Below are positions 34,828 to 43,013 of a stretch of DNA of 64,000 bases, in pieces. Numbering within the stretch: position 1 is the stretch's first letter; every line of letters starts with the position of its first letter. Position numbers and translations under genes: made by a program. The notes under the pieces were generated by a model that searched no databases, was not told the DNA's origin, and worked only from the letters and a program-made list of their open reading frames with translations. Source of the stretch: Gemmatimonas sp. (GTDB lineage: Bacteria > Gemmatimonadota > Gemmatimonadetes > Gemmatimonadales > Gemmatimonadaceae); NCBI RefSeq assembly GCF_031426495.1, contig NZ_JANPLK010000077.1, positions 62,001 to 126,000 on the forward strand. Reading direction: 5' to 3'.

Positions 34828-34929
34828 AACCAAAACAACTCGACCGCGGATTAGCGCCGAAACGGCGCGGATTCGCTCGTGCCAATCCGCGTTCGATCGG
34901 TGGCAATCCGCGGTCGAGTTGTTTTGGTT
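34828..34929. repeat. Nested 102-bp palindromic element
   Basis: Perfect 25-base inverted repeats (34828-34852 and 34905-34929) enclose a 52-base centre. The centre has its own hairpins: GCGCCG/CGGCGC around AAA (about 34854-34868), and GCGGATT/AATCCGC (about 34867-34890). The motif AATCCGC/GCGGATT occurs four times. It lies between convergent genes after a separate terminator. This recalls REP/REPIN or small MITE elements; other copies would be needed to decide. A second, bidirectional terminator role is possible. Confidence 0.85.
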
Positions 34930-34952
34930 TTGAAAAGCGGTGCGACCTGAAC

Positions 34953-35435
34953 TCAGGGGATCACGCCCGCGCACTCGATCTCGACCTTGGCACCGGTCGA
35001 CACGAGCGCGGCCACGACCACCGTGGAGCGGGCTGGCGGCGCGACCGGGAAGAATTCACGATACACCGAATTCATGCCGCCGAAATCCTTCACGTCGGTG
35101 AGGAACACGGTACACTTCGTAGCGTTGGCGAGTGTGGTGCCGGCAGCTTCGAACACCTTCTTGGTGTTCTCCAGCGCCAGGCGCGTTTGCCCCTGAATCG
35201 TGGTGTCGGGCGCCGTGCGGCTCATACCCAGCTGGCCCGACGCGAACAGCATATTGCCCACGCGGATGCCCGGGGTGAGCGTAGGAGACGCACTCTGTCC
35301 TGCCGGAATCACCTGCTGCCGGACAGCGGCCGGTTGTGATGCAGCAGCTTGCGCCAGCGCCGAACCGGCGAGCAGCGTAGTAGAAAGCGACGCCGCGATG
35401 GCGGCCGTGGAAGCGAAAACGAACGAACGATGCAT
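34953..35435 (-). CDS. Exported RidA (YjgF/YER057c/UK114) family protein
   Basis: A 160-residue protein. ATG 35435 follows GGAGG at seven bases. A signal peptide (to about residue 30, ending GSALAQ) precedes a complete RidA domain with the conserved Arg136 (PPARSTVVVAAL) and Glu154 (VEIECAGVIP), which in RidA bind and deaminate imines. RidA is normally cytoplasmic, so export is unusual. The N-terminal part of the domain reads SPTLTPGIRVGNMLFASGQLG. The gene is divergent from the FmdB-like gene with only 35 bases between starts. Confidence 0.88.
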   Translation of the reverse strand: MHRSFVFASTAAIAASLSTTLLAGSALAQAAASQPAAVRQQVIPAGQSASPTLTPGIRVGNMLFASGQLGMSRTAPDTTIQGQTRLALENTKKVFEAAGTTLANATKCTVFLTDVKDFGGMNSVYREFFPVAPPARSTVVVAALVSTGAKVEIECAGVIP

Positions 35436-35470
35436 CAGCAATCCTCCAGGTAAGCGGGAGCGGGAATCAT

Positions 35471-35716
35471 ATGCCTATGTTCGACTTTGTGTGCACAGCC
35501 TGTCAACAGCATTTCGAAGCGTTGGTGCGCGGTAGTACGCCGCCCGCCTGCCCGGCCTGTGGCAGCACCGCCCTCGAAAAGCAGATGGCCCTGCCCTCGA
35601 TCAAGACCTCGTCCACGCACGGTCAGGCCATGCACGCCGCCAAGCGACGGGACGCCGCGCAGGGCAAGGATCGCATGCACGAGCAACGTAAATACGAACT
35701 GAGCCACGACGACTGA
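35471..35716 (+). CDS. FmdB family zinc-ribbon protein
   Basis: An 81-residue protein opening with MPMFDFVCTACQQHFE and a second CPAC (residues 27-30), giving the four-cysteine zinc ribbon of the FmdB/CxxC_CxxC_SSSS family. The C-terminal half is charged and probably helical (MHAAKRRDAAQGKDRMHEQ). The family is named after a putative regulator of formamidase; its role is unknown. The ATG at 35471 fits the family start exactly. It has no operon partner and converges with the ankyrin gene. Confidence 0.88.
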   Translation: MPMFDFVCTACQQHFEALVRGSTPPACPACGSTALEKQMALPSIKTSSTHGQAMHAAKRRDAAQGKDRMHEQRKYELSHDD

Positions 35717-35764
35717 AGGCACGTGGGCCCGGTCGGCGTGGCTCAGCGGCAGATCGAGTCCGCG

Positions 35765-35780
35765 TGCTAGCGAACTAGCA
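35765..35780 (-). terminator. UUCG-tetraloop hairpin at the end of the ankyrin operon
   Basis: On the minus strand the sequence TGCTAGTTCGCTAGCA forms a 6-bp stem closed by a UUCG tetraloop and contains the stop codon of the ankyrin gene (35775-35777). No T-run follows, so a role in termination or RNA stability is only a guess. Confidence 0.35.
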
Positions 35781-37694
35781 GGACTTGCACTTATTGCTGT
35801 TCTTCGCGCCCATCTTGACCAGCAGCTCCACGGTCTCGAGGAAGGGCGGAATGCGCTGCACCGGACCATTCGCCATGTCGACGGTGGTCTGGCCACGACG
35901 GCTGATCGCCATGATGTCCCCGCCTTTGCTGGCGAGATACGTGATCAGAGCGTTGTCGCCGCGAGCCGCCGCATGGTGGACGACGTTGTAACCATTATGG
36001 TCGCGCATGTTCACGTCGACCTTGAGCTCCTCGATCAGATACTTGGCCGACGCCATCCACGCGTCCGGCGCATGCCGATGCGAGTTCGCTGCGAAGCCTT
36101 CACCGTAGCCCACGCCGGTGGCCGCGTGAATCGGATAAACGCCGGGGCCGCCATCGGGAATCGGCGCCAGCCCCGACGGATCCTTGCCGCCGGCCGCCGC
36201 GTCATCGCCGCCTGAATCGTCGCCGGGCAACCGGCCCGTCGGCTTGATCGTCGGGATCGTGATATCGGCACCGTACTTCACGAGCAACTTCATGGCTGGC
36301 ACATCGGTGCCGTACGCCGCACGCCAGAACGCCGTGGCGCCCACGGTGTTCACGCCCAGCAGATCGAAGTTGTACGACATGAACCACAGGTGCTTCTTGA
36401 GGCGCACGTTCACGTCGGCGCCGGCCTTCAGGAAGGACTCCATCAGGTCGAGGTACGACGTGGTCTGCTGCAACTGCGCGGTGGGCTGCGGATAGAGGGA
36501 CTTGGCCGCCCACTGCACGTTGATCGTCGCGTACAGCGGCGTCGCCCCGGCGTCGCTCTGTAGCTTCACGTCGGCGCCCTTCTCGAGCAGCATCTTGGCC
36601 ATGTCGAAGCGGCCGTTGATCGTCGCCATGAGCAGCGGGCTGGTATGATCGCCCTCGCTCACGTGATTGATCTTGGCACCAGCCTCGAGCAACCGCGCCA
36701 CGCACTCGTCACTGCCATCACGCACCGCGAACAGCAGCGCGGTGAGACCGCCCTTATTGCCGATCAAGTCGCCGTAGGTCGGGCCACGATTGTTGAAGCC
36801 CGTCTGCGGCGGCGGCGTGGTGGCGGAGTCGCGCTTGACTGGCGCAGCGGCCGCCGGGCTCTTCTTGGCGGAATCCTTCGTGTCCGGCGCCTTCGTGTCC
36901 GGCGCCTTCGCGTCGGCCACCGGAGCCGGCGCCGCGACGGCGACCGCAACACGCGGTGTGGCCGGCGCACCCGACGCACCAGGACCAGCCGCCGCCACCG
37001 TCGGCGCCGCATCCGCCGCCTTCATGGCCGCCACACGACGACCACGCTGCACCAACATCGCGCGCTCGGCCTTTTCCTTGGCCGAGATGTCTTCAATCTT
37101 CGACGCCAGCTCGAGGTTCGCGCCGCGCTTGATCAGCATGTCGAGTGCGGCCAGACGATTGGCCGATGCCGCCCACATGAGCGGCGTCTGCCCCCACGCA
37201 CCTTCACGGATATCCACCGGCGCGCCCTTGTCGAGCAGCGCCGCTACCGTGGCCGGATCGCCATTCGACGCGGCGAAATGCAGCGCGGAGACGGCACCGG
37301 TGGTCGTCACGGAATTGACGTCGGCGCCAGCCGCCAGCAACGCCCTCACGGCGGCTGAGCGTCCGTGGCGCGCCGCCAAGTGCAACGGCGTATAGTTGCC
37401 GTTGCGCGTGACCGCATCCACGCGCGCGCCGGCATACATCAACATTTGCGCGCCGCCGGCATCACCACGCTGCGCCGCCCAATGCAACGCCGTCATGCCA
37501 TCCGGCTGCGCCGCGTTCACATCGAGTCCCTGCTTGATCAGCTGCCGCACGCGCGAGCTGTCGCCGCGCATGACGGCATCCGCCACCGGCGACTCGTCAG
37601 TCGGCATACGCGCCGCGCCCAACGCCAGCGAGGCACCGAGCACCGACGCGATCACCGCCAGGCGGTAGCCGTTCCGCGCTCCGGACTTAGGCAT
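35775..37694 (-). CDS. Exported ankyrin-repeat protein
   Basis: A 639-residue protein with a signal peptide (about 1-28). Ankyrin repeats occur in two blocks: at least five in residues ~35-215 (for example GMTALHWAAQRGDAGGAQML and YTPLHLAARHGRSAAVRALL) and several more from ~325 to 600. Between them lies an Ala/Pro/Lys/Asp-rich linker with a KAPDT repeat. It ends in CKSC. It should bind protein partners in the periplasm, most likely those encoded next to it: its ATG overlaps the DUF1552 stop by 8 bases. Ankyrin proteins often accompany DUF1552/DUF1592 genes, though their shared function is not known. Confidence 0.88.
   Translation of the reverse strand: MPKSGARNGYRLAVIASVLGASLALGAARMPTDESPVADAVMRGDSSRVRQLIKQGLDVNAAQPDGMTALHWAAQRGDAGGAQMLMYAGARVDAVTRNGNYTPLHLAARHGRSAAVRALLAAGADVNSVTTTGAVSALHFAASNGDPATVAALLDKGAPVDIREGAWGQTPLMWAASANRLAALDMLIKRGANLELASKIEDISAKEKAERAMLVQRGRRVAAMKAADAAPTVAAAGPGASGAPATPRVAVAVAAPAPVADAKAPDTKAPDTKDSAKKSPAAAAPVKRDSATTPPPQTGFNNRGPTYGDLIGNKGGLTALLFAVRDGSDECVARLLEAGAKINHVSEGDHTSPLLMATINGRFDMAKMLLEKGADVKLQSDAGATPLYATINVQWAAKSLYPQPTAQLQQTTSYLDLMESFLKAGADVNVRLKKHLWFMSYNFDLLGVNTVGATAFWRAAYGTDVPAMKLLVKYGADITIPTIKPTGRLPGDDSGGDDAAAGGKDPSGLAPIPDGGPGVYPIHAATGVGYGEGFAANSHRHAPDAWMASAKYLIEELKVDVNMRDHNGYNVVHHAAARGDNALITYLASKGGDIMAISRRGQTTVDMANGPVQRIPPFLETVELLVKMGAKNSNKCKSC
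36875..36916. repeat. 15-bp tandem repeat in the ankyrin linker
   Basis: CCTTCGTGTCCGGCG is present twice in tandem (36875-36889, 36890-36904) followed by a partial third copy. It encodes the KAPDT repeat and may vary in copy number between strains. Confidence 0.75.
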
Positions 37695-39075
37695 AGGAGT
37701 TCAGGTTGAGGGCACCCGTGGCGTCACCGAACTTCGTCTGATCGTTCAGGCCGAGCGTGTGCATCATGCTGAGCATTGCATTCGCCATCGGCGTGCCATC
37801 CGGCGCCTTGATGTGCAGGTTGCCGGCCAGCTGCCCTTCGGCCTTGCCCAACAGGATGAGCGGGCAGCGGCGATGGTTGTGCAAGTTCGAGTCACCCATC
37901 GGCGAGCCGTAGATGATCATCGTCTTGTCGAGCATGTTGCCGTCGCTTTCCTGGATGTTCTTCAGCTTGTCCAGGAAGTACGGCAGCATCGAGACGTGGT
38001 ACTTGTTGATCATGTTGAAGTCCTTCACGCCGCGCTCGGTCCCGCCATGGTGCGAGGCCGGGTGGAACGGCTTGTCCGTGCCGCTCTCCGGGTATGTCCG
38101 GCTGGAGCCGTCGCGACCCATCTTGAACGAGAACACGCGCGTGATATCGGCCGCGAACGCCAGCGCCTGAATGTCGAACATCAGCTTGACATGCTCGGCG
38201 AACGAATCGGGCACGCCGGCCGGGGCTTCCGGCAACTCGCGCGGATCGCCGCTCTGATTACGCGCTTCCACGCGCTGAATGCGGCGCTCGACTTCGCGGA
38301 TGTCCTCGAGATACTTGTCGAGACGGTGACGGTCGTCGGGACCGAGGTTCACCTTGAGCGACGACATCTCCCTCGACACGAAGTCGAGAATACTGCGACG
38401 CGTCCGACGGCGTTCGGCCCGCTCGGAACTGGTTCCACCCACACCGAACAGCTTCTCGAACGCCACGCGCGGATCGCGAATGACAGGCAGCGGCTCAGTC
38501 GGTGACGACCAGCTGATGGAGTCGGTGTACACGCAGGCATAGCCGTACGCGCACCCGCCCGCCTGGTCGACGTTCTCGATGCACAGCTGCATGGAAGGAA
38601 TCGGCGTCTCCTGCCCGAAGCGCTTCGCATAGAGCTGATCGAGCGACGTACCGACCTTCACATCCGAGCCTTCCGTCTGCTTGGCGTGTGCCTGCGTGAG
38701 GTACGTGGCGCTGGAACGGAAGTGGTCGCCGCCGATTTCGTTCGGCGACGAGGGTTCCGCTTCACGGACGTCGGTGTTGCTGATGATCGTGAGGTAGTCG
38801 CGATACTGCTCGAGCGACGACATCGCCGTGGGTGCAAGGTCGAACTGCTTGCCGGCCGCCGCAGGCGACCAGAGGTTGAGCTTCGAGCCGAGTTCGTTGC
38901 AGCCAGCCGCGCCGTGTACCATCTCGATGGCCACCAGGCGAGGCGCCTTGTTGGCCAGGATGCGCGAGCCACGTCCGGTCGGGATCATCGCATCGAGATA
39001 CGGTAGCGCGATCGTGGCACTGAGGTTCTGCAGGAACTGCCGGCGGGGCATCGCCTTGCCGCTGAGAAAATACAT
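37687..39075 (-). CDS. DUF1552 family protein
   Basis: A 462-residue protein of the DUF1552 family, known from Planctomycetes, Acidobacteria and Gemmatimonadota. The N-terminus KAMPRRQFLQNLSATIALPYLDAM resembles a twin-arginine-like export signal. Conserved parts include RLVAIEMVHGAAGC, GGDHFRSSATYLT and IIYGSPMGDSNLHNHRRCPL. The general architecture recalls the sulfatase-like DUF1501 proteins, but no catalytic site is established. It is encoded 64 bases after the DUF1592 cytochrome and overlaps the ankyrin start, so the three form an operon. GGAG lies about 10 bases upstream of ATG 39075. Confidence 0.9.
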   Translation of the reverse strand: MYFLSGKAMPRRQFLQNLSATIALPYLDAMIPTGRGSRILANKAPRLVAIEMVHGAAGCNELGSKLNLWSPAAAGKQFDLAPTAMSSLEQYRDYLTIISNTDVREAEPSSPNEIGGDHFRSSATYLTQAHAKQTEGSDVKVGTSLDQLYAKRFGQETPIPSMQLCIENVDQAGGCAYGYACVYTDSISWSSPTEPLPVIRDPRVAFEKLFGVGGTSSERAERRRTRRSILDFVSREMSSLKVNLGPDDRHRLDKYLEDIREVERRIQRVEARNQSGDPRELPEAPAGVPDSFAEHVKLMFDIQALAFAADITRVFSFKMGRDGSSRTYPESGTDKPFHPASHHGGTERGVKDFNMINKYHVSMLPYFLDKLKNIQESDGNMLDKTMIIYGSPMGDSNLHNHRRCPLILLGKAEGQLAGNLHIKAPDGTPMANAMLSMMHTLGLNDQTKFGDATGALNLNSYA

Positions 39076-39139
39076 GGTGTGGCGTCTCCGGTATCGTGAA
39101 CGGGGGTGCTAATCGTTTGCGAATGAGTTCTACGAATGA

Positions 39140-41692
39140 TCAGCGAACGCCGGGCGCCGAAACGCCTTTCGTTCCCGAGTCAGCCTGCTCCATCACTTTC
39201 TTCAGTCGGAACGCGTCGCTCTTCACGACACCGACAATGAAGTCCTGCATGCGGTAGTTGTTCGCCTTCACCTGCGCTTCGATCTTCCGCACGGCGGGAT
39301 GATCGTAGTACTCCACGCGACGGCCCAAGGCATACGCCATCAGGTTCTGCGTGAAGTTGCGTACCAACGGCGTGGGCCGCTTCAGCAGCGCCTTCTGGAG
39401 TTCGATCGCATTGGTGATCTTCGTGCCATCGTAGAAGTCGCCACGGGTGTCGAGCGGCGTGCCATTCTCACGGATGCGCCACTGTCCGTTCACATCGAAG
39501 TTGTCCATGGCCAGGCCGATGGGATCGATGAACACGTGACACGACCGGCAACTCGGATTGGCGCGGTGCTCTTCCATGCGCTCGCGCGTGGTCAGCATTC
39601 GGCCTTCCTTGCTGTCACCCGTCTTCTCGAGATCGGGCACATTGGGCGGCGGGGCGGGAGGCGGAGTGCCCATGAGCACTTCCATCACCCACTTGCCACG
39701 CAACACCGGCGACGTGCGGTTCGCATGCGACGTCAGCGTGAGTACGCTGCCATGCCCGAAGATGCCGACGCGGCCGGAGTTGGCCGGGTACTCGACACGA
39801 CGGAAATCAGTGCCGACCACGCCGGGGATCCCGTAATGCTTCGCGAGATCCTCGTTCACGTACGTCCAGTTGGCCGTGTACAGATCGAGGAAGCTGCGAT
39901 TCTCCCGCACGAGATGATCGAAGAACATCTCGGTTTCCTGCACCATATCGTTTGCCAGCTGTTCGCGGAAATCGGGATACTGCAGTGCATCAGGATGCAC
40001 CTTCTCGATGTCCGACAGCCGCAGCCATTGCGCCGCGAAGCGCGTGGACAACGCGCTGCTGCGCTTGTCGGCCAGCAATCGCTTCGTCTGCGCGATCAGC
40101 ACGGTCGTGTCGGTCAGGAGACCGCGACGGCCCAGCGACACAAGCTGCGAGTCGGGCGGAGCGCCCCACACGAAGAACGAAAGACGTGAGGCGAGATCGA
40201 CGCCATTCACTGCCACGCGCGAGCCCGGCTTCGACGCCGCCGGCATCTCTTCGACGCGGAAGATGAAGTGCGGGCTCGCCAGCAACGCTTCGACGGCCGT
40301 GCGGATACCGAGTTCAAAGCCGCCGTCCTTGGCACCGGCGTCATAGAACGTGAGTAGTCCCTTCAGATCGTTCGTCGCCAGCGGGCGACGATACGCCTGC
40401 GCACCCAACCGCGTCATGATCTTCTCGGCGCACGGCCGCGCCTCTGACGGCGTGAGCGGCCGGCAGCTGAAGATGCGACGACGGCTAGGCGTATCCGACA
40501 CGCCGGTCGGATTGAACGGGCCCGTGACGGCAAACATCTGCACGTGCGACTGCGTGGTGATGCCGGCCTGCGAGCCAATCTGCGTGTCGGCGATGCTGTG
40601 ACCGATCGGCGCGATGTTGTCGTTCACCGGACCTTCGAAGGTGCGGATGAACGCGGCCGTGATGCGCTGCGGACCAGCACGCACCGAGATCGGCTTGGTG
40701 CGGATCTCCATGCCGTTCGGATCGGCCTGCGACATGCCGCGATCGACATCGAGCACCGCCATCCGCTCGCCATTCACCGAGATTTCGATCTTCTCGTCGA
40801 ACGGCGCCGCGGAACCGAACAGCTGGCCCGTGGGAATCGCGTGCAGCGTGATCGTGAACACGTACTCGCCATCGGCCGGGAACGCGTGCGTGACCGAGGT
40901 GCCGCCGCGCGTGCCGGCCGGTGCGCCTTCCACCGGATCAATCTGCGACGCCAAGCGGGCGATCTTGTAGCTCGACGTGGACACACTCGCCTTTGGGTCG
41001 CCCACCGCGAGGCGGCTGATCTCGCTGGCCGCATCGAGGTACGAATCGAGGAGCGTGGCCGACGGCATCTGCACGTCGGCGATGTTGTCGAAGTTGGCGC
41101 TCTTGGTATCGAGCGGCAGCCACGATTCGGCCTTGATGTCCACGCCGAGGAGATCCTTCACGGACCGCTCGTACTCGGCGCGATTCAAGCGCTGGAAGGT
41201 GCGCGTGCCGGGGTTCGGATTGAGCGCGTAGCGCGCGTCCATCATCCGTTCGAGTGTGCCGGCGAGCACATCGAGCGTGTCACCACCCGGCTTGGGACGA
41301 CCCGGCGGCGGCATCATGCCGGCGCGCAGTTTACCGATCATCTTTTCGGCCAGCTCGGGGCTGCCGTTGATGTTCGCCATGTCGAAGCCCTGCAGCGACA
41401 GGTTACCCTGTTTGCGCTGCTCGCTATGACAGCCGGCGCAGGTCTTCTTGACCACCTCGGTCAACGCACTCGGCGCGATCGCGGTCGGCGCGGGCGAGAG
41501 CACCGGATGCCCCAGACCACGCCGCGTCGGCGCGGCGGGTCGCACGGGAGGATCGGATAGCGAGGCGTCGAACGAAGCAGACGAGGCGAGCGGCGATGTC
41601 AGCGTCGAAGTCGCAGCCGGATCAGGTCGATCAATGATCGCGACGGCGAGGAGCGACAAGCCACCAACCGAAGCGGCAACCAAGGATTTCAT
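39140..41692 (-). CDS. Multi-domain DUF1587/DUF1592/DUF1588/DUF1585 cytochrome-like protein
   Basis: An 850-residue exported protein starting at ATG 41692; hydrophobic N-terminus to about residue 20. A first haem site CAGCH (85-89) is in a planctomycete-type cytochrome domain (VVKKTCAGCHSEQRKQGNLS). Then come DUF1587 (RLNRAEYERSVKDLLGVD), DUF1595/DUF1592 (RPLATNDLKGLLTFYDAG; FIFRVEEMP; RLSFFVWGAPPDSQL), DUF1588 (GILGHGSVLTLTSHANRTSP-like) and DUF1585. A second CxxCH, CRSCH, lies at 715-719. These proteins are thought to take part in periplasmic electron transfer or polymer breakdown, unproved. It heads the DUF1552/ankyrin operon. Confidence 0.9.
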   Translation of the reverse strand: MKSLVAASVGGLSLLAVAIIDRPDPAATSTLTSPLASSASFDASLSDPPVRPAAPTRRGLGHPVLSPAPTAIAPSALTEVVKKTCAGCHSEQRKQGNLSLQGFDMANINGSPELAEKMIGKLRAGMMPPPGRPKPGGDTLDVLAGTLERMMDARYALNPNPGTRTFQRLNRAEYERSVKDLLGVDIKAESWLPLDTKSANFDNIADVQMPSATLLDSYLDAASEISRLAVGDPKASVSTSSYKIARLASQIDPVEGAPAGTRGGTSVTHAFPADGEYVFTITLHAIPTGQLFGSAAPFDEKIEISVNGERMAVLDVDRGMSQADPNGMEIRTKPISVRAGPQRITAAFIRTFEGPVNDNIAPIGHSIADTQIGSQAGITTQSHVQMFAVTGPFNPTGVSDTPSRRRIFSCRPLTPSEARPCAEKIMTRLGAQAYRRPLATNDLKGLLTFYDAGAKDGGFELGIRTAVEALLASPHFIFRVEEMPAASKPGSRVAVNGVDLASRLSFFVWGAPPDSQLVSLGRRGLLTDTTVLIAQTKRLLADKRSSALSTRFAAQWLRLSDIEKVHPDALQYPDFREQLANDMVQETEMFFDHLVRENRSFLDLYTANWTYVNEDLAKHYGIPGVVGTDFRRVEYPANSGRVGIFGHGSVLTLTSHANRTSPVLRGKWVMEVLMGTPPPAPPPNVPDLEKTGDSKEGRMLTTRERMEEHRANPSCRSCHVFIDPIGLAMDNFDVNGQWRIRENGTPLDTRGDFYDGTKITNAIELQKALLKRPTPLVRNFTQNLMAYALGRRVEYYDHPAVRKIEAQVKANNYRMQDFIVGVVKSDAFRLKKVMEQADSGTKGVSAPGVR

Positions 41693-41825
41693 CCTCGGAA
41701 CTCCGGGCTCAGGCGGGAACGGGCAGGATACGACCACGTGCGTGAATACTGAGTAACGCGCGCGCAGTGGAAAGTGCTGAGATATCGAGGAAAGCTATCG
41801 CGTTTTTAGCGGAAGTGCGCTTGTG

Positions 41826-41885
41826 GGGTACCGATTCTCAACACTCTTGCCCCGAATCTCGTTGGGGGGCATATACGCGGTACCC
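41826..41885 (+). promoter_or_regulatory. Structured leader upstream of the aldolase gene
   Basis: Outer arms GGGTACCG (41826-41833) and CGGTACCC (41878-41885) are perfect complements and enclose a second pair, TGCCCC (41848-41853) and GGGGCA (41866-41871). The structure ends 39 bases before the GTG start. It could be a regulatory leader or an operator; no known riboswitch family is recognised. Confidence 0.4.
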
Positions 41886-41924
41886 GGGGGCATCCCTGCC
41901 CCTTTCCCACCTGGAGGACTCTCC

Positions 41925-42905
41925 GTGCGCCCCTGCTGGATGCTGTCGGCCGCTGCTGTGGCCGTCTCTCTGAGCGCTGTCTCCCCCCTGCACGCTCAGA
42001 CGCGCCTGAATCCCGTGATCGACCTGATTGCCAAGAAGCAGCCAGTGTTCGGTCTGTATGGCCCCGCCAACCGCCGCGCCCGTCCCGGCCAGCCGGCGAT
42101 ATCTCCCGACTCGATGAAGTCGCCGGCGCAGCTTGCCGCCGAAGCGCTCGGCTATAAGAAGAACGACTACATCTTTGACGGCAGCATGGAAGGCGACTTC
42201 GATGCCGCCCTGCCGCAGTTCGCCGCCTTCTCGAAGGGCATGGTTGCGCAAGGCTCGCTGCAGAAGGGGAAGTCGCCGCGTTTCACGCACCCGATCTACG
42301 TCAAGACGCACGATATCTCGCCCGATCCTGCCCTCGCCGCCAAGCGCATCGGGCAGCAGCTCAACCTTGGCGTGGCGGGCGTGGTGTTCGTCGATGTGGA
42401 CAGTGCGGAAGAGCTCGAGCAGGGACTGGCCGCGATGCGCTTCAAGAGCAACGGCGGCACCCGCTCCGACGACGTGGGCGACGCGCCCGCCATGTGGGGC
42501 ATGACGCCGGCCGAGTACAAGGCGAAGGCCGACCTGTGGCCGATGAACCCCAAGGGTGAGCTGTACAACTTCACAATCGTGGAGAGCAAGGCGGGATTGG
42601 CGAAGATTCGTGAGATCGCCGCGGTGAAGGGCGTGGGCGTGCTGTTCCCCGGCGCCGGTACACTGCGTGGCGTATTCAGTACCACAGATGCGGCCGGCAA
42701 GCGCACGTTCGACGAGAAGGCGTGGGAAGCCGCGATTCAGTCGGTGCTGGCGGCGTGCAAGGAGTTCAACGTGCCGTGTGGTTACCCGGCCGGCGCCGCC
42801 GACATCGAGATGCGCATGAAGCAGGGGTTCAGCGTGTTTGTGATCGGCTGGGGCGAGCCGGGCTTCAAGGCGGTTGAGATCGGACGCGGCGTGGCGGGCC
42901 GGTAA
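41925..42905 (+). CDS. HpcH/HpaI-type aldolase with an export signal
   Basis: A 326-residue protein. GTG 41925 follows GGAGG at seven bases. A signal peptide (LSAAAVAVSLSAVSPLHAQ, to about residue 25) precedes an HpcH/HpaI-like TIM barrel: HPIYVKTHDISPDP, GVAGVVFVDVDSAEEL, a metal-ligand type region FTIVESKAGLAKIREI and LFPGAGTLRGVF. The barrel resembles 4-hydroxy-2-oxoheptanedioate aldolase, which cleaves to pyruvate and an aldehyde; with such a divergent sequence the substrate is open. Export of this fold is unusual. It is followed by a bidirectional terminator shared with the SusCD operon. Confidence 0.83.
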   Translation: MRPCWMLSAAAVAVSLSAVSPLHAQTRLNPVIDLIAKKQPVFGLYGPANRRARPGQPAISPDSMKSPAQLAAEALGYKKNDYIFDGSMEGDFDAALPQFAAFSKGMVAQGSLQKGKSPRFTHPIYVKTHDISPDPALAAKRIGQQLNLGVAGVVFVDVDSAEELEQGLAAMRFKSNGGTRSDDVGDAPAMWGMTPAEYKAKADLWPMNPKGELYNFTIVESKAGLAKIREIAAVKGVGVLFPGAGTLRGVFSTTDAAGKRTFDEKAWEAAIQSVLAACKEFNVPCGYPAGAADIEMRMKQGFSVFVIGWGEPGFKAVEIGRGVAGR

Positions 42906-42952
42906 GGAAATTCACGAACGCTGTGCGCCGTTCGCTGAACCATGTCGCATAC

Positions 42953-42993
42953 GAAGAAGGCCGCCGATGCAGTTCGCATCGGCGGCCTTCTTC
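42953..42993. terminator. Bidirectional intrinsic terminator between aldolase and SusCD genes
   Basis: Perfect 18-base arms (42953-42970 and 42976-42993) with a 5-base loop, between two convergent genes. Arm ends are A/T-rich on both sides, so it can stop transcription from both directions. Confidence 0.9.
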
Positions 42994-43013
42994 ACGACTC
43001 CAACCGGCAACCG

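Noticed and set aside
35730..35790. tRNA-like stretch with a GCTCAGCGGCAG D-arm-like sequence
   Set aside because: There is no T-arm consensus and no acceptor pairing; the resemblance stops after the D-arm, and the segment includes the ankyrin stop codon.
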